In this document: positions 1 through 7,761 of the stretch, piece by piece
Position numbering within the stretch: the stretch's first letter is position 1
Layout: the number at the start of each line of letters is the position of its first letter
Source of the DNA: Clostridiales bacterium
Lineage (GTDB): Bacteria > Bacillota > Clostridia > Oscillospirales > Oscillospiraceae
Assembly: GCA_019418025.1 (NCBI GenBank)
Contig: DYCR01000001.1
Span: forward strand, 144,882-208,881
Direction: 5' to 3'
DNA length: 64,000 nt
Translations under genes and position numbers: made by a program
The notes under the pieces: generated by a model
What the model saw: only the letters and a program-made list of their open reading frames with translations
What the model was told of the DNA's origin: nothing
The model's database searches: none

Positions 1-98
1 AACATGGAGTAGTGGCTGTATCCCCGGAACATCAGCTCCACCGCCACATAGCACCCTCCGCCCACCAAAAATAAGCATGCGTTTTTCTTAAAGTTCAC
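1..98 (-). CDS. 5' end of a small membrane protein gene, COG4905-like (partial)
   Basis: The frame runs off the left edge of the window; only about 32 N-terminal residues are visible. It starts at a GTG (98-96), nine bases after a GGAG on the minus strand. The visible peptide has a hydrophobic stretch LFLVGGGCYVAVELMFRGYS followed by HYSM. A glycine-rich first helix followed by an E-L-x-x-R-G-x-S-H-x-S motif recalls the putative ABC-transporter type IV (COG4905) membrane proteins of Firmicutes; that is from memory of the family. A minus-strand TATAAT at 135-130 could be its -10 box. The gene is divergent from the tRNA pair. The family call is tentative because so little is visible. Confidence 0.5.
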   Translation of the reverse strand, partial: MNFKKNACLFLVGGGCYVAVELMFRGYSHYSM

Positions 99-160
99 CG
101 ATCATCGCTCCTATCCATCAGATAATGGGATTATAACCAAAAAAATTTCAAAAAAACTTA

Positions 161-189
161 TTGACAAATGAAAAAATAGCGGGTATAAT
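161..189 (+). promoter_or_regulatory. Sigma-A promoter of the tRNA-Met/tRNA-Glu unit
   Basis: A perfect TTGACA (161-166) and a perfect TATAAT (184-189) are separated by 17 bases. Transcription would start about 35 bases before tRNA-Met. The strength of the match suits a stable-RNA operon. Confidence 0.9.
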
Positions 190-232
190 AATGAAGCTGA
201 TTTCGGAATTCCGGAATCTATTGACCACACTT

Positions 233-308
233 GGCGGCATAACTCAGTTGGTAGAGTAGCCGGTTCATACCCGGTATGTCATCTGTTCAAATCAGATTGC
301 CGCTACCA
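233..308 (+). tRNA. tRNA-Met (CAT)
   Basis: The sequence folds as a full cloverleaf. The acceptor GGCGGCA (233-239) pairs with TGCCGCT (298-304) including one G-U pair. The anticodon stem GCCGG/CCGGT encloses loop TTCATAC with anticodon CAT, and the T arm is ATCTG-TTCAAAT-CAGAT. CCA is encoded (306-308). The weak G-U first pair and the CAT anticodon do not by themselves separate elongator, initiator or a TilS-modified Ile tRNA. The general fold looks like elongator Met. tRNA-Glu follows with no gap. Confidence 0.88.
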
Positions 309-383
309 GGCCCGTTGGTCAAGCGGTTAAGACACCGCCCTTTCACGGCGGTAACATGGGTTCGATTCCCGTACGGGTCACCA
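309..383 (+). tRNA. tRNA-Glu (TTC)
   Basis: Acceptor GGCCCGT pairs with ACGGGTC. The anticodon stem CCGCC/GGCGG encloses CTTTCAC with anticodon TTC, and the T arm ATGGG-TTCGATT-CCCGT is intact. CCA is encoded at 381-383. It abuts tRNA-Met directly, so the two are one transcript cut apart by RNase P and 3' processing. Confidence 0.95.
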
Positions 384-390
384 AGAAAAA

Positions 391-421
391 GCTCCGATAC
401 CTTTGGTATCGGAGTTTTTTG
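391..421 (+). terminator. Intrinsic terminator after tRNA-Glu
   Basis: Perfect stem CTCCGATACC (392-401) / GGTATCGGAG (405-414) with a TTT loop, followed by a run of T to 421. Confidence 0.93.
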
Positions 422-450
422 TCGCTTTTGGGACTTTGTACGGGGGGCTT

Positions 451-608
451 TCGGGCAGATTTGACCCTGTTACCTGCGCAGCATTTTTCTGCCGTGGAAA
501 AAATCATCGCCCAAAGGGGGCGTTCCCGATGCCTGCGCCGGAACGGGATGTTTGCTTCATTTGCCCCCCTGAAAAACCAAACGCTGTGAGACGTTTTCCC
601 AAGCTGTG
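451..608 (+). repeat. Decayed copy of the structured intergenic element (copy 1)
   Basis: This stretch after the tRNA terminator keeps recognisable blocks of the element seen at 20561, 37607 and 54824. Near 451 is GGGCTTTCGGGCA, near 501 CGTGGAAAAAATCAT, and near 581 AACGCTGTGAGACGTTTT followed by AGCTG. Their order and orientation match the better copies. The left arm of the first hairpin and the flanking duplicate hairpin are not visible. No gene is seen here; the long open frame on the opposite strand is spurious. Confidence 0.55.
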
Positions 609-641
609 ATCCCCTGCGCTGATGCGTGGGGGATTTGTTTT
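609..641 (+). terminator. Terminator-like hairpin in the 422-875 gap
   Basis: Arms starting ATCCCC (609-614) and ending GGGGAT (629-634) close an 11-pair stem with two G-U pairs and a TGAT loop, then TTGTTTTT. The remainder of the gap (642-875) contains nothing I can assign. Confidence 0.55.
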
Positions 642-875
642 TGCCCTTTGCTGGCCATGCTGCCGTGGATGGGGGCTTTTGGAGCGGAGGCTCCCTGATC
701 GTAACCTTACTGCGGAAAGTTTTGATTATTGCCTTGTAAAAATTGGAAAATATAGTGAAAACAGGTTGATTTTGAAAGAAAATCAGGGGATTTTTAGGGT
801 CGGAGTCCCTCCTGTCAGAATCAACAAAAAGCGGCAGGATAATTTCATATTCCTTCCAAATCGACGGAGGGCCAC

Positions 876-904
876 TTGACACGCAAAAAAAATCATACTA
901 AACT
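876..904 (+). promoter_or_regulatory. Promoter of the yhf-type operon
   Basis: TTGACA (876-881) lies 17 bases before TAAACT (899-904), a four-of-six -10 match. It is the only good promoter upstream of the operon and lies just before the inverted repeat described next. Confidence 0.65.
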
Positions 905-912
905 ATTTATAC

Positions 913-940
913 TTCAATATACAAAAAGTTGTACATTGAA
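913..940 (+). promoter_or_regulatory. Candidate YhfZ operator (12-bp inverted repeat)
   Basis: TTCAATATACAA (913-924) and TTGTACATTGAA (929-940) are inverted repeats matching at 11 of 12 positions with a 4-base spacer. The site lies just downstream of the -10 box and before the GntR-type regulator gene, the usual place for an autoregulatory operator. A short hairpin, AAAGGAG-CTTGT-CTCCTTT (939-957), follows in the leader. Binding is inferred. Confidence 0.6.
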
Positions 941-993
941 AGGAGCTTGTCTCCTTTGGAACTTCAAAATCAATTGGAAAGCAGGCGGAATTC

Positions 994-1914
994 ATGAGTG
1001 AATTGCTATATCAGAAAATCGGCATCGCGGTGAATCTGCTGGCCCAGGATCTTCTGGGGCGGAAGCCCGGGGAGCGAATCCCCTCGATCTCTGAGTATCA
1101 GCAGATGCTCCAGGTGTCCCGGGGAACGGTGCAGAACAGCCTGAGCTACCTAAAGGATACCGGTGCCATCACTCTGGTCGCCCGTGGACATATGGGCACC
1201 TTCATCCAGACCCTTGACTACCGCCGATTGCAGGAATGCACCGTTAATCGGGAAATTTTGGGGGCCATGCCCCTGCCCTATTCCAGCTGCTATCAGGGAC
1301 TTGCCACGGCGCTGTATCAGGTGTTTTCCCCTTTTGCGTTCAATCTGGTCTATGCCCGTGGAGCCGAGAGCCGCCTGCGCCTGATCGCCTCGGGGGTCTG
1401 CCAGTTCATTGTTTGCAGCCGATTTGCCGCCGAGGAGGCCATTGCCAAGGGCGATGACGTGCAGATCGCTGTCGATCTCGGCCCCGAGACTTACCTGAGC
1501 CGCCACGTTCTGGTGCTGCGGGACCCGCAGGCCAAGGGCATCGCCCCGGGGATGCGTGTGGCCTACGATCGGGCCTCGGCCGACCACCGCTATATCACGG
1601 AGCTGATCTGCGGTCAGGTGCCGCAGGTGGAGCTGGTCCAGATGCGGGCCCACCAGATCGTCCACTCCATCCGCTCAGGGGCGATCGATGCCGGTGTGTG
1701 GAATTTGGACGAGATCGTCGAGTCGGGGTATCAGGGGCTGAACGTGGTGCCCATTGACGGCATCGTGGACGTGAGCCGGTTTTCCTCGGCCGTTCTGGTG
1801 GTGAGAAAGGGCGAGCAGGCACTGGGGCAGATGCTCAGCCAGTGCATGGATATCCGAAAAATCCGAAAGATCCAAGCCGACGTCCAGAGCGGCGCGGCGG
1901 CAGCGGATTACTGA
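994..1914 (+). CDS. yhfZ: YhfZ-like GntR-family transcriptional regulator
   Basis: 306 residues. The N-terminal ~75 residues form a winged helix of the GntR type (a helix-turn-helix with SISEYQQMLQVSRGTVQ, then a wing with GAITLVARGHMGTFI). The rest resembles the ligand-binding half of YhfZ, which looks like a periplasmic-binding-protein fold, so it probably senses a small ligand. It opens an operon whose later genes match E. coli yhfY, U, T, php, S, X and W, which supports the identification. The start ATG follows a weak AGGCGGA site. It probably represses its own operon through the inverted repeat at 913-940; that is inferred. Confidence 0.85.
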   Translation: MSELLYQKIGIAVNLLAQDLLGRKPGERIPSISEYQQMLQVSRGTVQNSLSYLKDTGAITLVARGHMGTFIQTLDYRRLQECTVNREILGAMPLPYSSCYQGLATALYQVFSPFAFNLVYARGAESRLRLIASGVCQFIVCSRFAAEEAIAKGDDVQIAVDLGPETYLSRHVLVLRDPQAKGIAPGMRVAYDRASADHRYITELICGQVPQVELVQMRAHQIVHSIRSGAIDAGVWNLDEIVESGYQGLNVVPIDGIVDVSRFSSAVLVVRKGEQALGQMLSQCMDIRKIRKIQADVQSGAAAADY

Positions 1915-1943
1915 TTAATCTTCAACCGAAAAAGGAGTCGCAT

Positions 1944-2291
1944 ATGCTGAAACAAAGAATCCGGATTTTGACCGATGGCGGTGTCATCGGTGCCGATACC
2001 GCAGAATTTGTGATGAACGTCATCGATATGATCGAGGCGGAGCATCCGAAGGTCGATGCAGACCACGCTGCCATGTTCACCACCCACCTTGCCATGGCGG
2101 TGGAGCGGATCAAAAAAGGGGAGATCGTGGACGGTATGGACGACATCTGCTGGCAGCAGATCGCCGAGACCCCTGAATTTCCCGAGGCCCAACGCTTTCG
2201 GGACAGGATGCTGCCCATGAGCCCCATCCCCTTCCCCGAAAGCGAGAGCCAGTTCATCCTGCTGCACATTTGCAGCATGCTGGAGCCTTGA
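1944..2291 (+). CDS. yhfY: YhfY-like PRD-domain protein
   Basis: 115 residues, starting at the ATG after AAAGGAG (1931-1937). The whole protein looks like a single PTS-regulation (PRD) domain: helical, with a histidine in the EAEHPKV segment and another in MFTTHLAMAVERIKKGE, the pattern of conserved PRD histidines. It lacks the DNA-binding part that PRD regulators normally have, as in E. coli YhfY. It lies 29 bases after yhfZ, so the two probably act together. Whether a PTS protein phosphorylates it cannot be told from sequence. Confidence 0.8.
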   Translation: MLKQRIRILTDGGVIGADTAEFVMNVIDMIEAEHPKVDADHAAMFTTHLAMAVERIKKGEIVDGMDDICWQQIAETPEFPEAQRFRDRMLPMSPIPFPESESQFILLHICSMLEP

Positions 2292-2380
2292 AAAAGGCAT
2301 AGATACGTGAAAGAGCAGGACAGCCCCCCTGAGGGCAGCGGCCTGCAAAAAATAGACGGCAACACGAAAAGGAGGACGTT

Positions 2381-3850
2381 ATGAAAAAAACCATCGCACT
2401 TGTGCTGGCAGCGGGCATGCTGAGCCTGACCGCCTGCGCAGGACAGACCCCTGCCGATCCGACAGCCACGGTGCCGACGGAAGCAGCGGATGCCCCCACC
2501 GCACAGCCCACCGAACAGCAGGACCGGCTGCAGCAGCAGATGGACGGCCTGTGGGATGGTCTTGACAAGGTGTTCAAGGAGGCCGGATACCCCATGGGCA
2601 ATCAGGGCATGGGCGCAGTGGTCCTTGCCATCAAGGACGGTCAGGTGATGTTTGAAAATGCCTATGGCTATGCCCATTATTTTGACGCCGACTACACCGC
2701 CGAGGGCGCATCCTATGCAGACCCGGTCTATGTCAAGACGGCTCAGCCCCGAAAGATGACCACCGACACCCTGTTTGATCTGGCATCGGTCACCAAGGTC
2801 ATGGCAACGACGCAGTCCATTATGATCCTTGTGGATCGGGGACAGATCCGTGTGGAGGACAAGGTGGCAGATCATCTGCCCGGCTTTGAAGCCAACGGCA
2901 AGGGTGACATCACCATCGCTCAGCTGCTGACCCATTCCTCGGGCCTGCCCCAGTGGGAGCCTACCTTCCTGTACTGCAACTCCAAAAAAGAGCAGCTGGA
3001 GTACATCAAGGGTCTGAAGCTGAACCCCGAATACAAGACCGACGGCTCCGAGCCCATGTACTCCGATTTCTCCTTTATGACTCTGGGCTTCATCGTGGAG
3101 GCTGTCAGCGGAAAGGATATGGACGTTTTTGCCAAGGAAAATATCTACGAGCCTCTGGGCATGACCTCCACCACCTACAAGCCTCTGGACAACGGCTTTA
3201 CCAAGGAGCAGATCGCCGCCACCTCTCTGGGCAACCCCTATGAGTATAGAATGGTGGATGAGGCCGGCTGGGAGGGCATAGGCTATGACTGCACCAAGGA
3301 TGCCGAGGCCTTTGCCGCCTTTGACGGATGGAGAGATCACACCCTGATCGGTGAGGTCAACGACGGCAATGCCGGCATGGGTGGAAAGGGCGTTGCCGGT
3401 CACGCAGGACTTTACTCCACGGCCCGGGACCTGTCGATCCTGCTGCAATGCATGGTAAACGGCGGCGAATACAACGGCGTGCGCCTGTACAGCAAGGAAA
3501 CCGTGGACCTGTTCACCGCAAGACACACCACCTATCAGGAAAACCACACCGACAAGGAGGGCAAGCCCGCCCTGTCTCAGGAATTCGGCTACGGCTTCAA
3601 GCTGGACCAAAGCTGGATGGGCGACAGCGCCACGGAGAAGGCCTTCGGTCACGACGGCTTCACCGGCACCACCGTGTTTGCCGACCCCGAAAACGACTAT
3701 ATCTTCATTTGCCTGACCAACAAGATGCAGGCCGGCTTCCGCAAGTCCACCGCAAACGGCGCCGATGAGGACATCAGCAACTATTACAACACCAACACAT
3801 ACGTATCGAAGGCCATGAACGAGACCGTCAGAGCATATCTGGGGATCTGA
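2381..3850 (+). CDS. Beta-lactamase-fold serine hydrolase lipoprotein
   Basis: 489 residues. The start follows AAAAGGAGG. A lipoprotein signal peptide ends in LSLTAC, giving a lipidated cysteine, followed by a Thr/Pro/Ala-rich linker, so the enzyme sits outside the membrane. Class C beta-lactamase/esterase motifs are present: S136-x-x-K139, Y227-S-D and H424-D-G. Such proteins include D-aminopeptidases, esterases and penicillin-binding-like hydrolases; the substrate is unknown. The gene lies between yhfY and yhfU, a position not occupied in the E. coli operon. With a YhfX racemase-like enzyme in the same operon, a D-amino-acid-containing or ester substrate is a reasonable guess. Confidence 0.85.
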   Translation: MKKTIALVLAAGMLSLTACAGQTPADPTATVPTEAADAPTAQPTEQQDRLQQQMDGLWDGLDKVFKEAGYPMGNQGMGAVVLAIKDGQVMFENAYGYAHYFDADYTAEGASYADPVYVKTAQPRKMTTDTLFDLASVTKVMATTQSIMILVDRGQIRVEDKVADHLPGFEANGKGDITIAQLLTHSSGLPQWEPTFLYCNSKKEQLEYIKGLKLNPEYKTDGSEPMYSDFSFMTLGFIVEAVSGKDMDVFAKENIYEPLGMTSTTYKPLDNGFTKEQIAATSLGNPYEYRMVDEAGWEGIGYDCTKDAEAFAAFDGWRDHTLIGEVNDGNAGMGGKGVAGHAGLYSTARDLSILLQCMVNGGEYNGVRLYSKETVDLFTARHTTYQENHTDKEGKPALSQEFGYGFKLDQSWMGDSATEKAFGHDGFTGTTVFADPENDYIFICLTNKMQAGFRKSTANGADEDISNYYNTNTYVSKAMNETVRAYLGI

Positions 3851-3928
3851 GTGCAGGAAAAAGGTTCGGCATTTGCCGAAAACAGTAGGGGATTTCCCCG
3901 CTTTTGAATGAAACAAGGAGGAATTTAC

Positions 3929-4294
3929 ATGATTCGGATTGTCGTAGGAGGGCAGATCAACAAGCAGGAGATCTGCGAATTTACCAAGAAATTTTTAGCA
4001 GATCAGGCCATTGTCGATGTGAAAAATGATCTGGATGCCGTCATGGCCATGCAGGCAGGGCAGTATGACTACTACATCGGCGCCTGCAACACAGGCGGCG
4101 GCGGAGCGCTTGCTATGGCCATTGCCCTGCTGGGGGCACCCAGCTGCGCCACGGTGTCCATGCCCGGCAAGATCCTGCCGGATGAGGAGATCATCGGCGC
4201 AGTCACCGCAGGCAAGAAGGCCTTCGGCTTCACGGCGCAGCATGCCGAGCAGGTGCTGCCGGTGCTGCTGAAGGCGATCGTTGAAAAATCATAA
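3929..4294 (+). CDS. yhfU: YhfU-like protein (DUF2620)
   Basis: 121 residues. The ATG at 3929 is chosen because AAGGAGG (3915-3921) lies seven bases upstream; an earlier in-frame ATG at 3908 has no ribosome site. The protein is small and Rossmann-like, with IVVGGQINKQEI at the start, a glycine-rich ACNTGGGGALAMAIALLG segment, and a C-terminal helix. It matches the YhfU family, always found next to YhfT. The size and fold resemble a soluble partner of a transporter, but the function is not established. Confidence 0.83.
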   Translation: MIRIVVGGQINKQEICEFTKKFLADQAIVDVKNDLDAVMAMQAGQYDYYIGACNTGGGGALAMAIALLGAPSCATVSMPGKILPDEEIIGAVTAGKKAFGFTAQHAEQVLPVLLKAIVEKS

Positions 4295-4312
4295 GAGAAG
4301 GAGAGATTTGCA

Positions 4313-5632
4313 ATGGATGTTTTTCTGAAATATCTGGTCATTATTGCCATCGGCGCACTGGCCTCCATCCTGTCCAACCGGGGCATCGCCGTGTTCAATG
4401 ACGGCTTCCGTGCCATCGTTCCCCAGTATTACGACGGTCAGATCTCCCGAAAAGAGATGGCGACCATCAGCTTTTCCATCAGCTTCGGTCTGGTCATCGG
4501 CTTCGGTATCCCCTCGTCCATCGGCACCACCATCATCCTGATCCATGCGCTGCTGCTGACCACCGACATCATCGGAACATGGTGTCCGGACAGCAAAAAG
4601 GGCATGGTGCTGTCCGGTGTCATCGGCGGCATCTACGGTCTGCTGCTTCTGGTGGGTCTGGAGGTCGTGGTGAAGCTGTTCGGCTATCTGCCTTACAACT
4701 TCCTGAACGATCTGGGCTCTGTCTCGGTGTACATGACCATCGCCTTCGCCATTTTCCCCGCCGTTGCAGTGGCCTATCAGCACGGCTTTAAAAAGGGCGC
4801 AGCCACCGCCGTTATCACCATCATCGCATGGTTCCTGTTCAAAAAATTCGGCACCTTCCACATCAGCGCAGACCGGACCTTCTCTCTGAATCCGGACGGC
4901 ATGGCGATGCTCGTGGGCGTCGTGATGATGCTGATCTTCGCCGCTCAGGTCAAGGGCGAGGGCAACGCCAACGCCGCCCTGACGCAGGTGTTCTCCGGCA
5001 AGCTGGCCCGTATCCGCAAGAACTGGCTGCTGCTGACCGTTATGGGCGGTCTGCTGGCCATGGGAACCTCTCTTGCCATCGTTGCAGGTGACCCTGCATC
5101 CTTGGCAGCCGTTTCCGAGGAGGATTGGTCCTCGGCCTTTATGATCGCTCTGGCCCGGGCCATCGGCTTTGTGCCTCTGGTGTTCACCACCTCCATCGTC
5201 ACCGGTGTCTATGCCCCTGCCGGCTGCACCTTTGTGTTTGTTGTGGGTCTGGCGCTGCATCGGTATCCGCTGCTTGCCCTGATCGTGGGCGCTGCGCTGA
5301 TCGTTGTGGAGCTGCTGCTGATCAACGTCTTTGCCAAGGGTATGGACAAGTTCCCCGGGGTGAAGGACATGGGCGAGCATATCCGCACCTCCATGACCAA
5401 GGTCATCGAGCTGACCCTGACCATCGGTGCCGTGGTCGGCGCGGAAAAGACTGCCGCCGCTGTGGGCATGACCGGCATCGGTGCCATGTTCGTCATCGGC
5501 TGCGTGCTGCTCAACCGCCGCTCCAAGAAGCCCCTTGTCGAGATGGCGATCGGTCCCGTGGCCTGCATCCTCTTCGGTCTGCTGGTCAACATCCTGTTGG
5601 TTCTGGGACTGGCGGCGATCCCTGCGGCCTGA
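4313..5632 (+). CDS. yhfT: YhfT-like integral membrane transport protein
   Basis: 439 residues with about ten to twelve hydrophobic helices and no signal peptide, so an inner membrane carrier. The opening segment SNRGIAVFNDGFRAIVPQYY and the following glycine-rich FGIPSSIGTT loop fit YhfT. It is 18 bases after yhfU with its own GAAGGAGAG site. YhfT and YhfU probably work together to import or export the substrate of the operon; the substrate is unknown. A terminator hairpin follows at 5667-5696, so less transcript may reach the enzymes downstream. Confidence 0.83.
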   Translation: MDVFLKYLVIIAIGALASILSNRGIAVFNDGFRAIVPQYYDGQISRKEMATISFSISFGLVIGFGIPSSIGTTIILIHALLLTTDIIGTWCPDSKKGMVLSGVIGGIYGLLLLVGLEVVVKLFGYLPYNFLNDLGSVSVYMTIAFAIFPAVAVAYQHGFKKGAATAVITIIAWFLFKKFGTFHISADRTFSLNPDGMAMLVGVVMMLIFAAQVKGEGNANAALTQVFSGKLARIRKNWLLLTVMGGLLAMGTSLAIVAGDPASLAAVSEEDWSSAFMIALARAIGFVPLVFTTSIVTGVYAPAGCTFVFVVGLALHRYPLLALIVGAALIVVELLLINVFAKGMDKFPGVKDMGEHIRTSMTKVIELTLTIGAVVGAEKTAAAVGMTGIGAMFVIGCVLLNRRSKKPLVEMAIGPVACILFGLLVNILLVLGLAAIPAA

Positions 5633-5666
5633 TCCCCAAAATCCATGTAAATTCCCTTAGCACGTG

Positions 5667-5696
5667 AAGGGGGACCTTTGCGGGTCCCCCTTTTTT
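5667..5696 (+). terminator. Internal terminator between yhfT and php
   Basis: AAGGGGGACC (5667-5676) pairs with GGTCCCCCTT (5683-5692) and is followed by six T. It lies inside the yhf-type operon and could partly uncouple the regulator/transport half from the enzyme half. Confidence 0.85.
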
Positions 5697-5739
5697 GATC
5701 CCGGGCAGGCATTTGGTCCTGCCGAAAAAGGAGAACGCA

Positions 5740-6609
5740 ATGAACGGTTACACTTTGATGCATGAGCATACCACCATCGACCTCAGCGGCGTGAAGAAGG
5801 ACGCCGACTGCCGGATGGATTGTTTTGAGGAGACTGCGAAGGAGTACCGTCGGCTCTATGAGCTGGGGGTGCGCACCATCGTAGACGTGACAAATGATGG
5901 CATGGGCCGTGACAGCGCCTATGTCTGTGAAATGGAACATAAGACCGGGATTCGGATCGTTCAGTCCACCGGTTTCTATAAAGAGCCATTCCTGCCCGAA
6001 AGAGTCTACACCCAGACCGTCCGGGAGATGGCAGACTGGATGATCGGCGAGATCCTGCGGGGTATCGACGGCAATGGACCCAAGGCCGGCATGATCGGCG
6101 AGATCGGCACCAGTAAGGATACCATGACCGAAATGGAGAAAAAGGTCTTTGATGCCGCGGTGATCGCCGCCCGGGAAACGGGAAAACCCATCTATACCCA
6201 CACCACCCTCGGCACCTATGGACCGGAGCAGGCAGAATATTTTGCAAAGACGGGCCTTCCCATGGACCGCATCGTTCTGGGGCATATCGACCTGAGCGGC
6301 GATCTGGACTACATCTGCCGGATCTTGGACAGCGGCATCTGCATCGGCTTTGACACCGTCGGCAAGAACAACTATTTCCCCGATGAAAAGCGGGTGGAGT
6401 TTCTCATGGAGCTGGAGGCTCGGGGGAGACTGGGGCAGGTGGTCCTTTCCGAGGATCTGACCCGCAAATCCCACCTGAAGCACAACAGCGGCATCGGCTA
6501 CTGCTATCTGTTCGACACCTTTATCCCCATGCTGAAGGCCGCGGGGCTGAAGCAGGAGAGTCTGGAGCAGATGCTCATTGACAATCCTGCCCGCATTCTG
6601 GGGGAGTGA
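5740..6609 (+). CDS. php: Php/YhfV-like phosphotriesterase-family metallohydrolase
   Basis: 289 residues, close to the 292 of E. coli Php. The start is the ATG at 5740 after AAAAAGGAG; a 15-codon upstream extension lacks a ribosome site. Amidohydrolase-superfamily metal ligands are in order: H8-E-H10 near the N-terminus, a glutamate in GMIGEIGTS at the lysine/glutamate bridging position, histidines in PIYTHTT and VLGHIDLSGD, and an aspartate in VLSEDLTRKSH. This is a binuclear metal TIM barrel. Members are hydrolases, often lactonases or phosphoesterases; the true substrate of Php is not known. Confidence 0.88.
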   Translation: MNGYTLMHEHTTIDLSGVKKDADCRMDCFEETAKEYRRLYELGVRTIVDVTNDGMGRDSAYVCEMEHKTGIRIVQSTGFYKEPFLPERVYTQTVREMADWMIGEILRGIDGNGPKAGMIGEIGTSKDTMTEMEKKVFDAAVIAARETGKPIYTHTTLGTYGPEQAEYFAKTGLPMDRIVLGHIDLSGDLDYICRILDSGICIGFDTVGKNNYFPDEKRVEFLMELEARGRLGQVVLSEDLTRKSHLKHNSGIGYCYLFDTFIPMLKAAGLKQESLEQMLIDNPARILGE

Positions 6610-6657
6610 GGCCCGATCCGCTTGCATTGAAAAAATCCCAACAGGAGGAAGATCCCT

Positions 6658-7761
6658 ATGATCACATATCCTTTGCACTCGATCTCTCTGGAGGAGGCAA
6701 TGGCCCTGCAATTTAAGGTGGTGGACTGCATCACCAGAGAATTTCCCGGACACCAGATGCTGACACGGGGGGATCTGGGGGTGGTCCCGGGTCTGAACAA
6801 GCCCGTCACCACCATGAAGGCCGAAAAGGTCATCGCCCGGATATTTGATGCCGAGGCGGCTATGCTGGTTCGGGGCGCAGGCACCGATGCCATTGCAGAT
6901 GCCCTCTATTCCGTCATCAAGCCCGGGCAGACCCTTCTTGTGCATACAAGTCCCATTTACAGCACCACCCAGACCACCATCAGCCGTCAGGGGCTGAACA
7001 CCGTGGCGGCGGATTTCAACGACCTGTCGGAAATCCGCCGGGTGATGGAAGAGCATCCGGAGATCACCGCCGCTCTGGTGCAGTACACCCGCCAGAGCCT
7101 GACCGATTCATATGACATGGAGGAAGTGATCGCTGAGATCAAGTCCTGCCGTGACATTCCGGTGGTGACCGATGACAATTACGCCGTCATGAAGGTGGCG
7201 AAAAACGGCAGCCAGTGCGGGGCAGACCTTTCCTGCTTTTCCACCTTCAAGCTGCAAGGACCCGAGGGAATCGGCTGCATCGTGGGCAAAAGGCAGTATA
7301 TCGATCAGCTGGTGGAGCTGAATTACTCCGGCGGCAGCCAGACGCAGGGTCACGAGGCACTGGAGGTGCTGCGGGGCATGACCTATGCACCTGTGTCCCT
7401 TGCCATTCAGGCTCAGGTCAACGACCGTCTGGTGCAGCGGCTTTTGGATGGGGAGATCCCCGGCATCAGGGACGCATTTCTGGCAAATGCCCAGTCCAAG
7501 GTGCTGCTGGTGGAATTTGACCGCCCCATTGCCGAGCAGGTGCTGATCGAGGCGGAAAAGCTGGGGGCCGCCCCCAACCCCATCGGGGCAGAGTCCCGAT
7601 ACGAGCTGGTGCCCATGTTCTATCGGGTCTCCGGCACCTTCCGTGCCACTGACCCCACCATTACAAAGCGCATGATCCGCATCAATCCCATGCGCAGCGG
7701 TGACGATACCGTCATCCGCATCCTGAGGGAGTCCATGGAAAGGGTGATCTCATGTTTCTAA
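6658..7761 (+). CDS. yhfS: YhfS-like PLP-dependent enzyme
   Basis: 367 residues. Fold-type I PLP enzyme related to YhfS: a glycine-containing cofactor site near LVRGAGTDAIADALYS, an aspartate in PVVTDDNYAVMKV that would contact the pyridine nitrogen, and the likely Schiff-base lysine in CFSTFKLQGPEGIG. Related enzymes are lyases or transferases acting on amino acids. It follows php by 48 bases with an AACAGGAGG site, and its last ten bases overlap the yhfX start, indicating tight coupling with YhfX. Confidence 0.85.
   Translation: MITYPLHSISLEEAMALQFKVVDCITREFPGHQMLTRGDLGVVPGLNKPVTTMKAEKVIARIFDAEAAMLVRGAGTDAIADALYSVIKPGQTLLVHTSPIYSTTQTTISRQGLNTVAADFNDLSEIRRVMEEHPEITAALVQYTRQSLTDSYDMEEVIAEIKSCRDIPVVTDDNYAVMKVAKNGSQCGADLSCFSTFKLQGPEGIGCIVGKRQYIDQLVELNYSGGSQTQGHEALEVLRGMTYAPVSLAIQAQVNDRLVQRLLDGEIPGIRDAFLANAQSKVLLVEFDRPIAEQVLIEAEKLGAAPNPIGAESRYELVPMFYRVSGTFRATDPTITKRMIRINPMRSGDDTVIRILRESMERVISCF

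Noticed and set aside
343..882. Long open frame on the minus strand (179 codons) beside the tRNAs
   Set aside because: It runs through tRNA-Glu, its terminator and the decayed repeat, has no ribosome site, and its peptide is low-complexity basic.
1922..3916. 664-codon minus-strand frame opposite yhfY and the serine hydrolase
   Set aside because: Antisense shadow of two well-supported genes; GC-rich codon bias leaves the opposite frame open.
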